Source: Pseudoduganella violacea
GTDB taxonomy: Bacteria > Pseudomonadota > Gammaproteobacteria > Burkholderiales > Burkholderiaceae_D
DNA: 64,000 nt
Direction: 5' to 3'
NCBI RefSeq assembly: GCF_014191875.1
Contig: NZ_JACHXD010000011.1
Span: forward strand, 62,001 to 126,000
Made by a program: the position numbers and the translations under genes. Below are positions 25,762 to 33,194 of the stretch, one piece after another (within the stretch, counting starts at the first letter, position 1; each line of letters starts with the position of its first letter). The notes under the pieces are model-generated. The model made no database searches, was not told the origin of the DNA, and saw only the letters and a list, made by a program, of their open reading frames with translations.

Positions 25762-26328
25762 ATGAAAAAACTGCTCGCCCTCGCACTGGCCGCCGGCTTC
25801 TCGCTGTCCGCCTTCGCCGCCCCGGAAACCTTCGTCATCGACGGCAACCACACCTATCCGCGCTTCGAATACAGTCACTTTGGCTATTCGACCCAGGTGG
25901 GCCGTTTCGACAAGACCAGCGGCAAGATCGTTATCGACCGCGCCGCTAAAACCGGTTCCGTTGACGTGACCATCGACACCAAATCCGTCGATTCCGGCAA
26001 CGACACCTTCAACAGCCACCTGCAAGGCGCGGACTTCTTCGACACCGCCAAGTACCCGACCATCAGCTACAAGTCCACCAAATTCAACTTCAGCGGCGAC
26101 AAGCTGGCGTCGGTCGAAGGCAATCTGACGGTCAAGGGCGTGACCAAACCGGTGACGCTGGAAGTGACGTCCTTCCACTGCGCCCCGCATCCGATGCTCA
26201 AGCGCGAGGCCTGTGGCGCCAATGCCGTGGCCAAGATCAAGCGCACCGAGTTCAACGCCGGCAAATACGCGCCAGCCGTCAGCGACGACGTGACCCTGAC
26301 CTTCGCCATCGAATCGATCAAGGAGTAA
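25762..26328 (+). CDS. YceI-family periplasmic lipid-binding protein
   Basis: A 188-residue exported protein. The signal peptide MKKLLALALAAGFSLSAFAA is typical, with cleavage before PETF. The mature part has the YceI barrel strands: YPRFEYSHFGYSTQVGRFDK, SVDVTIDTKSVDSGNDTFNS and HLQGADFFDTAKYPTISYKS. YceI proteins bind polyprenyl-like lipids such as ubiquinone in the periplasm; some are induced by stress or high pH. GGAG precedes ATG 25762. A second, divergent YceI-like lipoprotein is at 33870. Confidence 0.92.
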   Translation: MKKLLALALAAGFSLSAFAAPETFVIDGNHTYPRFEYSHFGYSTQVGRFDKTSGKIVIDRAAKTGSVDVTIDTKSVDSGNDTFNSHLQGADFFDTAKYPTISYKSTKFNFSGDKLASVEGNLTVKGVTKPVTLEVTSFHCAPHPMLKREACGANAVAKIKRTEFNAGKYAPAVSDDVTLTFAIESIKE

Positions 26329-26352
26329 GGCCGGGCGCTTCCGCCTGCCTGG

Positions 26353-26377
26353 AACGGCCCGCCGCGCGCGGGCCGTT
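26353..26377. terminator. Hairpin between convergent yceI-like and chromate genes
   Basis: A perfect 10-base-pair stem AACGGCCCGC / GCGGGCCGTT with a 5-base loop, 25 bases after the YceI stop and 20 bases from the convergent gene. No long T-run, so termination is likely rather than certain. Confidence 0.5.
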
Positions 26378-26397
26378 GGCGTTTACGGCGCCGCGTC

Positions 26398-26982
26398 TCA
26401 GACCAGGCCCAGGGCGCCCAGCAGCGCGCCCGCCGCCAGCAGCCATAGCAGATGGATGCGCGTGCGCCAGACGATGAGGCCGGCCACGATGGACAGCAGC
26501 CACACAGGCCAATGCGTGGCGGCCTCCTGATCGGCGCCGCCGAGGATCAAGCCGGTCGCGACCAGCATCGCAATCACCACCGGCGCCATGCCCTGCTTGA
26601 AAGCGCGCACGGCGCGCAGCTCACGGTTACGGTGGCCCCAGCCGGCCGCCAGCAGGGCCACCACGCTGCTGGGCAGCATGATGCCCACCATGGTCACGAG
26701 CACACCCAGCACGGCGGCCGCGTAACTGCCCGCATTCAGGCCCACATTCCAGCCCATCAGGGCCACGAACAGCACGTTCGGCCCCGGCGCGGCCTGGGCG
26801 ATGGCGATCGATTCATTGAACTGGGTCTGGGTCAGCCAGCCGTGCTGTTCGACCAGGAAGCGGTGCATCTCGGCCGTGGTCGAAATCGCGCCGCCCACCG
26901 ACATGCAGGACAGCAGCAGATACTGGCCGAACAGGTGCAGCCAGTCGCTCCAGCTGAGCACGATATGCAAGGGCGCATTCAT
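26398..26982 (-). CDS. Chromate transporter, second half (short CHR protein)
   Basis: A 194-residue membrane protein with about six hydrophobic segments, homologous to one half of the long ChrA protein. Conserved features are VGGAISTTAEMHRFLVE, then QFNESIAIAQAAPGPNVLFV, in which the AAPGPN motif is a ChrA signature. Short CHR proteins work in pairs in the membrane to export chromate. Its ATG overlaps the stop of the partner gene by 4 bases (ATGA). Confidence 0.88.
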   Translation of the reverse strand: MNAPLHIVLSWSDWLHLFGQYLLLSCMSVGGAISTTAEMHRFLVEQHGWLTQTQFNESIAIAQAAPGPNVLFVALMGWNVGLNAGSYAAAVLGVLVTMVGIMLPSSVVALLAAGWGHRNRELRAVRAFKQGMAPVVIAMLVATGLILGGADQEAATHWPVWLLSIVAGLIVWRTRIHLLWLLAAGALLGALGLV

Positions 26983-27548
26983 GGTTTCAGCCTGCGATAC
27001 GTGAGCACGCAGCTCAGGCCGCCGATACCGATCAGGGTCGCCAGCATGGGCAGGTGCAGCACGGCCATGAAGATCAGGCCCAGCAGGGCAAAGCCCAAGG
27101 TCAGCGGCAAGGGCAGGGGATGGTTTTTCAGCGCCGCCGCCAGCTTGATCCCGGTGGCGGCGATCAGGCCCGCCGCCACCGCCGCCATGCCGCGCAATGC
27201 GCCCGCCACTTGCGGATAGCTGGAGAATTCGCCATACAGGCTGGCCAAGCCCAGGGCCACCAGCAGCGGAATCAGCAGCATGCCACCCATGGCCGCCAGC
27301 GCGCCCGGCAGGCCGAAATAGCGCGCCCCGATCATCATGCTCATATTGACCACATTCGGTCCGGGCATGCTTTGCGCGACCGACCATTCTTCCAGGAATT
27401 CCTCCTGGGTCAGCCAGCGCTTGCGCTCGACCAGTTCGCGCTGGACCACGGCCACCACGCCGCCGAAGCCTTGCAGGGCGAGCAGGGTGAAGGAGATGAA
27501 GAGGTCGGCAAGCGACTCGGGGCGGGGGCGGTCGGGGCTGTTTTCCAT
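26979..27548 (-). CDS. Chromate transporter, first half (short CHR protein)
   Basis: A 189-residue membrane protein, partner of the preceding half. It has the same layout: FTLLALQGFGGVVAVVQREL, then LTQEEFLEEWSVAQSMPGPNVVNMSMMIG with the MPGPN form of the motif. Together they correspond to the two halves of a full-length ChrA. Start uncertain: ATG 27548 is used; ATG 27584 is possible and neither has a good ribosome site. Substrate could be chromate or another oxyanion such as sulfate. Confidence 0.87.
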   Translation of the reverse strand: MENSPDRPRPESLADLFISFTLLALQGFGGVVAVVQRELVERKRWLTQEEFLEEWSVAQSMPGPNVVNMSMMIGARYFGLPGALAAMGGMLLIPLLVALGLASLYGEFSSYPQVAGALRGMAAVAAGLIAATGIKLAAALKNHPLPLPLTLGFALLGLIFMAVLHLPMLATLIGIGGLSCVLTYRRLKP

Positions 27549-27740
27549 ACAGGGATTATCAGTTGTGGCTTGCTCGATGTCCATTCCGAGCTGCTGCTTT
27601 CGCGCAAGCTTGCAAATTGGAAGAAAATCCCTGGAATCATGGGAAGCTGCCATTGACTTTGGCAATTGATATCGGATACTCCTCTCAGACCTGCCGCGGG
27701 AACGGCAGCATTCCTAAATTACTTAATCGCTGGAAGGATC

Positions 27741-27968
27741 ATGATGGACGTTTCGACTCTCCACCCGCATCACCTGGCCGAAGTAAGCGAGCTGTTTCAG
27801 CAGCGCACAGATTTGCAGAGCAGCGCGATCGTGGACAAGGGCATCGCCGTACAGGACTGCTTCAATACCGTGTGTGCCATCGAGTACCTGAAGTCGCACA
27901 ACATCAATCCCCAAGTCATCGAAAGGGTCTTGCTGCAACCCGAACAGAGGCGCCGTCTTGTCCATTGA
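27741..27968 (+). CDS. Small conserved-looking hypothetical protein, 75 residues
   Basis: Begins at ATG 27741 with GGAAGG 3 bases before; it reads as a compact helical protein (HHLAEVSELFQQRTDLQSSA, then VCAIEYLKSHNINPQVIERV). One Cys pair region (QDCFNTVCAIEY). No signal peptide. A hairpin lies 15 bases after its stop, supporting a real transcription unit. Function unknown. Confidence 0.6.
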   Translation: MMDVSTLHPHHLAEVSELFQQRTDLQSSAIVDKGIAVQDCFNTVCAIEYLKSHNINPQVIERVLLQPEQRRRLVH

Positions 27969-27982
27969 GACCGTCCGCGCCG

Positions 27983-28008
27983 ACACTCCGCCCACTCCGG
28001 CGGAGTGT
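27983..28008 (+). terminator. Terminator after the 75-residue gene
   Basis: ACACTCCGCC / GGCGGAGTGT, a perfect 10-base-pair stem with a 6-base loop, followed by TATGTTATT. Confidence 0.65.
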
Positions 28009-28016
28009 TATGTTAT

Positions 28017-28247
28017 TCACAAAAATTGCTTTTTTTGAATGAGCGTAAATTTTTCGCCACTCTTGCTGTGTGAGAATTTGTGATAATTTAAGTGTTTGAT
28101 TTTATTGGCTAAAATTATTGCCCATCGAACGAGCAGTTTGTTATAGATGGCGTCGTTACGGGCTGTGTGCCTTGTCAAGCCAGCCTTATCAACAAAGATA
28201 TCCACAATCGATGTGGATATTTCAAAAAGCGCTTTACAATCCGTCAC
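28017..28247 (-). CDS. Small unknown protein A, paralogue of frame at 29108-29425
   Basis: A 76-residue frame with a GTG start directly after an in-frame TAA and no clear ribosome site. Residues 4-54 align without gaps to the frame upstream of the receiver gene: 23 of 51 identical, sharing the pattern K-x2-F-E-x-S-T-x2-V-D-x2-V-D-K-x2-L-T-x3-A, then N-K-L, A-I-I and K-I-x2-L. About ten conserved residues use different synonymous codons (for example Lys AAA/AAG, Phe TTT/TTC, Asp GAT/GAC), which is what selection on protein leaves. It is AT-rich and lies 103 bases after the receiver gene on the same strand. Function unknown; it may also be a decaying copy. Confidence 0.5.
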   Translation of the reverse strand: MTDCKALFEISTSIVDIFVDKAGLTRHTARNDAIYNKLLVRWAIILANKIKHLNYHKFSHSKSGEKFTLIQKKQFL

Positions 28248-28350
28248 TTAGGAAGAGATAGCTGAGCCGGGAATAGGAAGAAGAGTGGCCGCGCGAGCCA
28301 ATCGACGACATACAGCGGGGGAAAGTGAGCTGTATGTCCGTACAGTGATT

Positions 28351-29061
28351 CTACAGTATTTTCCCGCTGACCGTAAACTGCCCGTTTTCAGAGCTTGGCG
28401 TGGCGTTGAGGGCGACCCGGCTGGGCGGCTCGCCGATGCTCAGCTCGCCTGACCAGCTTTCGCCCTGTTGCAGGGCCAGCAAGGCCGCCGCCGCCTGCTG
28501 TTCATGGGCTTGGGCCTTGTCCAGTGCGGCTTGCAGGGCGGCGCTGCGCTGCTCCGATTCCTGCAGCCCGGCGTAGCCGCGCAGCGAGGAAATCACCGTG
28601 GTAAACAGCTTGCGCGTGGTCAGGTCGCTCTTGCACCAGAAATCGTTGATGTCGTAGTCGAGGATGATGCTGTGCTCCAGCGCCTGGCCGGGCTGGCCCG
28701 TGCGCAGCACGATGCGCACCAGCTTGTTGTGCAGCACTTCACGCACCTTGGTGGCGACCTTCAGGCCGGCATCGCTGGTTTCCATGATCACATCGAGCAG
28801 GATCAGGGCGATATCGGGCGTGCTGCGCAGGATATTGATGGCCTCGTCGCCGCTATAGGCGTGCAGGAAACTCAGGCGGCGGCCCATGAAGCAGGCGTTG
28901 CTGAGGGAAAATTTGGTGACCACATGCACGTCCACATCATCATCAACGATCAGGACGCGCCATGGTTCCGGGCTGGCGGCTGGGTTTTGCTCCTCCGGGG
29001 GAGCCTCATCTTCTATCATCCAGTTGGTACTGGCGTCGTCGTCTATTGCTTTCGCGTCCAT
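28351..29061 (-). CDS. Stand-alone response regulator (DUF3369-type receiver, no output domain)
   Basis: A 236-residue protein. An acidic N-terminal tail of about 35 residues precedes a complete receiver domain (residues 36-155): acidic pocket in VLIVDDDVDVHVV, phospho-acceptor Asp in IALILLDVIMET, Thr in IVLRTGQPGQ and Lys in FWCKSDLTT. The sequence style (RTGQPGQALEHSIILDYDIN) is that of receivers linked to DUF3369 in HD-GYP regulators, but here no HD-GYP follows; the last 80 residues are Ala/Gln-rich helix and a Ser/Thr tail. ATG 29061 is used; AGGG lies upstream. It sits downstream of an HD-domain gene and a large hybrid kinase on the same strand and may receive phosphate from it (inference). 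Confidence 0.8.
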   Translation of the reverse strand: MDAKAIDDDASTNWMIEDEAPPEEQNPAASPEPWRVLIVDDDVDVHVVTKFSLSNACFMGRRLSFLHAYSGDEAINILRSTPDIALILLDVIMETSDAGLKVATKVREVLHNKLVRIVLRTGQPGQALEHSIILDYDINDFWCKSDLTTRKLFTTVISSLRGYAGLQESEQRSAALQAALDKAQAHEQQAAAALLALQQGESWSGELSIGEPPSRVALNATPSSENGQFTVSGKIL

Positions 29062-29107
29062 GCAGTATCCCTGGCTAGTCAATCACGCAGCTACCATAGT
29101 GGTGACA

Positions 29108-29344
29108 CTAGTCCTCGCTAGTATTTTTGTCAAAGGGTTCAAGCGTCTGTTGTGCACCAAGATGGGCGGTGAAAAATAAATTTTCAAGTGCTTGCGAACG
29201 GCTTTGATTTAACGCAAATGCAATGCGCAACTCATTGATTTTAAAGGGATAAATAATTGCTCGAAGAATGGGCAATTTGTTGAAACCCGCGCCAGTGCTG
29301 GCCTCCCGGCTTGTCAAGATGGGCTTGTCCACATCTTTATCCAC
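29108..29344 (-). CDS. Small unknown protein B, paralogue of frame at 28017
   Basis: A 78-residue frame from a GTG at 29344, ending 46 bases before the receiver gene. Homology to protein A extends about 12 residues upstream of this GTG, through LKRIFELSTFA, where the frame stays open back to 29425 but offers no ATG, GTG or TTG. That open stretch follows the stop codon of the HD-domain gene in the same frame. So either translation begins at a rare start, or stop readthrough occurs, or the copy has lost its start. Shared pattern with A is F-E-x-S-T-x2-V-D-x2-V-D-K. Function unknown. Confidence 0.4.
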   Translation of the reverse strand: MDKDVDKPILTSREASTGAGFNKLPILRAIIYPFKINELRIAFALNQSRSQALENLFFTAHLGAQQTLEPFDKNTSED

Positions 29345-29425
29345 AGCGAAAGTGGATAACTCGAAAATCCGCTTTAAAAACGTCTTCTTAGCGGCGATTT
29401 GTGAGGAGAAGCTTTCACTTGTGCA

Positions 29426-30049
29426 TCAAATCGCATCCATCAGGCGTCGCAATTCGGCCAGAAAGCGCTCCTGGGCCAGATCGGGCGGCCAGGGTTCCCA
29501 CGGCCGCCCCCCATACAAAGCCAGCAAAGGATCGTCCTGCAACGGCTCGCTGCGGATCTTCAGGATGCCGCGTACCTCCTGTCGCGACCAGCCGACCACA
29601 TGGACCGCCTCGCTGGCGGCCGCGATGCGGTCGGCGCGCTTGTGGATACGGTGCTCAGCGCGGGTCCAGGCCGGCAGGCCATAGCGGCGGAATACGGCCG
29701 TCTCCAGCCGCTGGCTCAATTCGCGGAAACTCTCGCCCAGAAAAGGCTTGAGCACGGAAATGCAATCGAAACCCAGCAAACCCTCTTCGGCATCATGCAG
29801 CAGCTCGCGCAGCTCCGTCACCGGATCGAGCGGCGAGACCGACCACAGCCGGCGCAACTGCATCACCGTAATCGAATGCTGGGCCACCGACAAAGGCAGG
29901 GGCCAAGCCGAATGCCCGCCCCAGCGGTAAGTGCGCGCCAGACCCAGCGCCAAATCCGCGTCATCCCAATCGAAAGGTGTCGGATCCAGCAAATCGAGCC
30001 GCTTCCCCGACGGCATGCGCACCCAGGCGCGAGCATGGTTCATCTTCAT
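29426..30049 (-). CDS. HD-domain phosphohydrolase (YfbR-like)
   Basis: A 207-residue cytoplasmic protein with HD metal-binding motifs: His in LSVAQHSITVMQL, the His-Asp pair in ELLHDAEEGLLG and a distal Asp in HKRADRIAAASEA. This matches the HD hydrolase group that includes 5'-deoxynucleotidase YfbR. Likely a nucleotide phosphohydrolase. An FNR/ANR-like box lies about 56 bases upstream of its ATG. Its stop codon is followed in the same frame by the B small open frame (29108-29425). Confidence 0.82.
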   Translation of the reverse strand: MKMNHARAWVRMPSGKRLDLLDPTPFDWDDADLALGLARTYRWGGHSAWPLPLSVAQHSITVMQLRRLWSVSPLDPVTELRELLHDAEEGLLGFDCISVLKPFLGESFRELSQRLETAVFRRYGLPAWTRAEHRIHKRADRIAAASEAVHVVGWSRQEVRGILKIRSEPLQDDPLLALYGGRPWEPWPPDLAQERFLAELRRLMDAI

Positions 30050-30098
30050 CCCCGCATGCTACACGCCACCGCCAAGCCCTGCCAAGCCCACCCCTTCT

Positions 30099-30112
30099 TT
30101 GATCCAGCTCAA
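30099..30112 (-). promoter_or_regulatory. FNR/ANR-like box upstream of HD-domain gene
   Basis: TTGAT-CCAG-CTCAA, nine of ten matches to the FNR/ANR dyad, centred about 56 bases before ATG 30049. It is also the start of a short direct repeat (CTTTGAT..GC.CAA..AATGTCC) seen again inside the adjacent palindrome, so it may be part of a repeat instead. Confidence 0.3.
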
Positions 30113-30117
30113 GTAAT

Positions 30118-30207
30118 GTCCCACCTTGGTGTCAGGCACCTGAGGTGGACATTCTTTGATTTTGCGCAAAGAATGTCCGACCGTGGTGCCTGACACCAGG
30201 GTGGGAC
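30118..30207. repeat. 90-base near-perfect palindrome (REP-like)
   Basis: Outer arms 30118-30140 and 30185-30207 are inverted copies with 22 of 23 matches, built on GTGTCAGGCACC; inner arms GGACATTCTTTG and CAAAGAATGTCC (30147-30158, 30167-30178) pair perfectly. A run of seven T follows on the plus side. It lies between the kinase stop and the HD-gene start. It resembles interspersed REP/BIME-type hairpins of proteobacteria. Confidence 0.75.
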
Positions 30208-30222
30208 TTTTTTTGATTTGGG

Positions 30223-33093
30223 TCAAACGTGGGTGTCGGTGCGGAGGTCGGCGCAGGCTTGGTCGAGGCGGGTTTGCAGCTCGGGCAGGCGGGCGCGCAC
30301 TTGATCGAGCTGGCCGGCGGCGGCCAGTTGTTCGAGCTGGTGACAGAGGCGGTGCAGTTCGTCGGAGCTGAGGTAGCCGGCGCTGCCTTTCAGGGCGTGG
30401 AAGGCGGAGGAGGCGGCTGGGCCGTTGCCGGCCAGGGCGGCTTTGCGCGCCAGCTCCAGGCGGCGCGGGGCTTCGTCGAGGAAGGCGTTGGTGATGCGCA
30501 GCATGTGCTGGGCCGAGAGGCCGGCCAACGGCATGATCTGGATGGCGCCCGGCGCGGCCGCCGTCTCGGCCGGGGCGACACCGAATTGCGCGGCCAACTT
30601 GGCTTCCTGCGGATTGCCGCTATCCAGGCCGGCGGGCTTGGCGTCGGCGCGCAAGGGCGAGGGCGCCTGCGCCGGCAACGGCCGGCCCCAGTTAAGCAGC
30701 TGGGCGATGGTCTTTTCGATCTGGTCGTAGAGCAGGCGTTCGTCCACCGGCTTGCTGAGGAAACCATCCATGCCCACCGCCAGATAGCGGGCGCGGTCAT
30801 GGTCGCTGGCATTGGCGGTCAGGGCGATGATGGGGATGAGGGCGTCGCGCACCGGGTAGTCGGCCGTGCCGCCGCGCCGGATCAGGCGCGTGGCCTGCTC
30901 GCCGTCCATCTGCGGCATGCGGCCATCCATCAGCACCAGGTCGTAGCTGGCGGCGGTCAGCGCTTCCAGCGCCTGCACGCCGTTTTCGACGATGTGCACT
31001 GAGTGACCCATGCTTTCGAGCAGGGTGCTGATGATGATCTGGTTGGTGCGCACGTCCTCGGCGCACAGCACGCGCAGCTTGTGGGCGTGGCGTTCGTGGC
31101 GCGGCACCGAGAGGGGATCGGCTTCGGGTGGCATGCCCGGTTCCAGCGGCAGGCGGAAGCTGAACGTGGAGCCGTGGCCGACCATGCTGTCGGCGCGGAT
31201 GGTGCCGCCCATCAGCTGAACCAGCTCCTTGCAGATGGCCAGACCCAGGCCGGTGCCGCCGTAGCGGCGCGTGGTCGAGTGGTCGGCCTGTTCGAATTTC
31301 TGGAACAGGCGGGGCAGGGTAGTGGCGGGGATGCCCGGGCCGGTGTCGCTGATGCTGAAGCTGACCATGATCTTGCCCTGCGCGCCGGGCGTGGCATGGC
31401 CTTCCAACCGCACTTCGCCGCTGTCGGTGAACTTGATGGCGTTGCCCAGCAGGTTAAGCAGGATCTGGCGGATGCGGGTCGGGTCGCCTCTCACATAGCG
31501 CGGCAGGTCGAGCGCCAGCTCGCGCCGCAGCAGCAGGCTTTTGGCATCGGCCTGGGCTTGCAGGATGCCGATGGCGTCGTCGACCAGGGCTTGCAGATCG
31601 AGGTCCACGGTTTCGATGCTCAGACGGCCGGCATCGATCTTGGAGAAGTCGAGGATGTCGTTGAGGATGGCGAGCAGCGCCTGGCTGTTCTGCAGGCCGA
31701 TGCGCAGATATTCTTCGGTGCGGCCCTGCACCGAATGGTCGCGCAGCGCGAACTTGAGCATGCCGATCACGCCCGCCAGCGGGGTGCGGATGTCGTGGCT
31801 CATGGCTGACAGAAAGTCGATGCGGTGGCGGCTCACCACTTCCGCATGCTCCTTGGCCTCGGTCAGCTCGGCGGTGCGTTCCTGCACGCGCTGTTCGAGG
31901 TTGTTGCGCAGCAGGCGGATCTGGTCGGCCAGGGCGAAGGCCAGCAGGATGCCGTCCAGCGTGCCGCCCAGCAGGGCCGCCAGCTGGGTATTGTCGAACA
32001 CGCGCGGCATCAGGCCCAGATTATTCGGCAGCACGATCAGCCCAGGCATGAGCAGGGCGAGGAAGCCCAGCACGAAGAAGCGCGCCGGCTGGTAGCCCTT
32101 GCGCCAGACCACGATGCCGCTGGACAGCGCCAGGACCATCCAGATCATGATGGCCAGCGTGGCCAGCGTGTGTGCCCACGACAGGGCGAGGAAGCAGCTG
32201 GGCAGCATCAGCAGCGACAGCCACAGATTGGCGTAGCTGGCGCGGTACAGGCGCGGTGCGTTCTCCTTCAAGTGCAGGAAATTGGTATAGAACAGGGTGC
32301 TCAGTACCGGCAGCAGGAAGAAGAAGATGTAGTGCACATTCAGCTGGCGCCAGCCGAACAAATCGGTGCCGAGGTGGAAGGTCAGCGCCCAGCCGATGGC
32401 GTAGGCCACCACATAGGCGGCGTAATAGATGGAGGCGCGCTGGCGCGTGATCAGATAGATGAAGAAGTTAAAGATCGCCATCGAGGCCAGCGCTCCCAGG
32501 CAGCCGATGATCAGGGTGTTCTCTTGCGCCGCCAGGGCGCGGTATTCGGCCTGCGGCACGAAGGCGAAGCCGGGGACGCGGGCGTAGTAGGGACTGTCGA
32601 AGCGCAGCAGCACGTCGACGGTTTCGCCGGGCAGCAGCGTGAAGGGTTTGCCGTAGTGGAGGAAGTATTCGTGGCTGGCGCGGTAGCCGCTTTGCATCCG
32701 CTCGACCTGGCCGTCGTCGCGGAAGATGTGGATGTCGATGCGGTCGATCAGGGTTTCATTGATATCGAGCACCCAGGCCGTTTCATTGCCGCTGTTGCGC
32801 ACGCGCGCGTGCAGCCAGTAGGCGCCGCCCAGCAGATCGACTTTGGCGGCGGGCTTCAAGCGCGCGAGCAAGGCTTGCGCCTGCTCGGCATCGGCCGGCA
32901 TGGCTTCATCCCGCGCCTGGTACAGGCGTCCGGCCAGATCGACTTCGAGGCTGGCGCCAGCGGCCAGCACGAGTTCCGGCGCAGGGCTGGACGCGGCCGG
33001 TGCGGCGTACGCCAAGGCGCCGCAAAACAGCTGCAACAGCACCAGATAGGCCAGCCAGACTGGCGGCGGGATACGGCGGGCAAGGCGGGACAC
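30223..33093 (-). CDS. Hybrid sensor histidine kinase, 7TMR-DISM type with REC and Hpt
   Basis: A 956-residue membrane kinase. Signal peptide (residues 1-31), an extracytoplasmic beta-sandwich of the 7TMR-DISMED2 type (about 45-180, with AYWLHARVRNSGNETAWVLD), seven membrane helices (about 192-395), a coiled coil, the phospho-acceptor His in SAMSHDIRTPLAG, ATPase motifs LLGNAIKFTDSG and GTGLGLAICKEL, a receiver with LVLMDGRMPQMDG, and a C-terminal Hpt with His in SAFHALKGSAGYL. The four-step relay His-Asp-His can pass phosphate to a separate regulator such as the receiver at 28351. DISM sensors often bind carbohydrates or nucleotides. Start is a GTG at 33093. Confidence 0.92.
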   Translation of the reverse strand: MSRLARRIPPPVWLAYLVLLQLFCGALAYAAPAASSPAPELVLAAGASLEVDLAGRLYQARDEAMPADAEQAQALLARLKPAAKVDLLGGAYWLHARVRNSGNETAWVLDINETLIDRIDIHIFRDDGQVERMQSGYRASHEYFLHYGKPFTLLPGETVDVLLRFDSPYYARVPGFAFVPQAEYRALAAQENTLIIGCLGALASMAIFNFFIYLITRQRASIYYAAYVVAYAIGWALTFHLGTDLFGWRQLNVHYIFFFLLPVLSTLFYTNFLHLKENAPRLYRASYANLWLSLLMLPSCFLALSWAHTLATLAIMIWMVLALSSGIVVWRKGYQPARFFVLGFLALLMPGLIVLPNNLGLMPRVFDNTQLAALLGGTLDGILLAFALADQIRLLRNNLEQRVQERTAELTEAKEHAEVVSRHRIDFLSAMSHDIRTPLAGVIGMLKFALRDHSVQGRTEEYLRIGLQNSQALLAILNDILDFSKIDAGRLSIETVDLDLQALVDDAIGILQAQADAKSLLLRRELALDLPRYVRGDPTRIRQILLNLLGNAIKFTDSGEVRLEGHATPGAQGKIMVSFSISDTGPGIPATTLPRLFQKFEQADHSTTRRYGGTGLGLAICKELVQLMGGTIRADSMVGHGSTFSFRLPLEPGMPPEADPLSVPRHERHAHKLRVLCAEDVRTNQIIISTLLESMGHSVHIVENGVQALEALTAASYDLVLMDGRMPQMDGEQATRLIRRGGTADYPVRDALIPIIALTANASDHDRARYLAVGMDGFLSKPVDERLLYDQIEKTIAQLLNWGRPLPAQAPSPLRADAKPAGLDSGNPQEAKLAAQFGVAPAETAAAPGAIQIMPLAGLSAQHMLRITNAFLDEAPRRLELARKAALAGNGPAASSAFHALKGSAGYLSSDELHRLCHQLEQLAAAGQLDQVRARLPELQTRLDQACADLRTDTHV

Positions 33094-33194
33094 GGCTTGG
33101 GACTATGACTTTTAATATGGAAGAGACAGGATTTTAATCGACATCGCGCTGTCTGGCGGCCAGGAAGGCCAACGGTGCTGACACAGTTTTTAGT

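Noticed and set aside
28180..29360. Cluster of DnaA-box-like words (TTATCCACA, TTATCAACA, TGTGGATAT) suggesting an origin
   Set aside because: The two clusters coincide with the conserved codons of the paralogous frames (S-T-x2-V-D-x2-V-D-K), there is no dnaA/dnaN/parAB nearby, and an origin is not needed to explain them.
30213..30226. FNR box for the kinase gene
   Set aside because: It overlaps the 3' end of the kinase gene and no gene starts downstream on either strand at a suitable distance.
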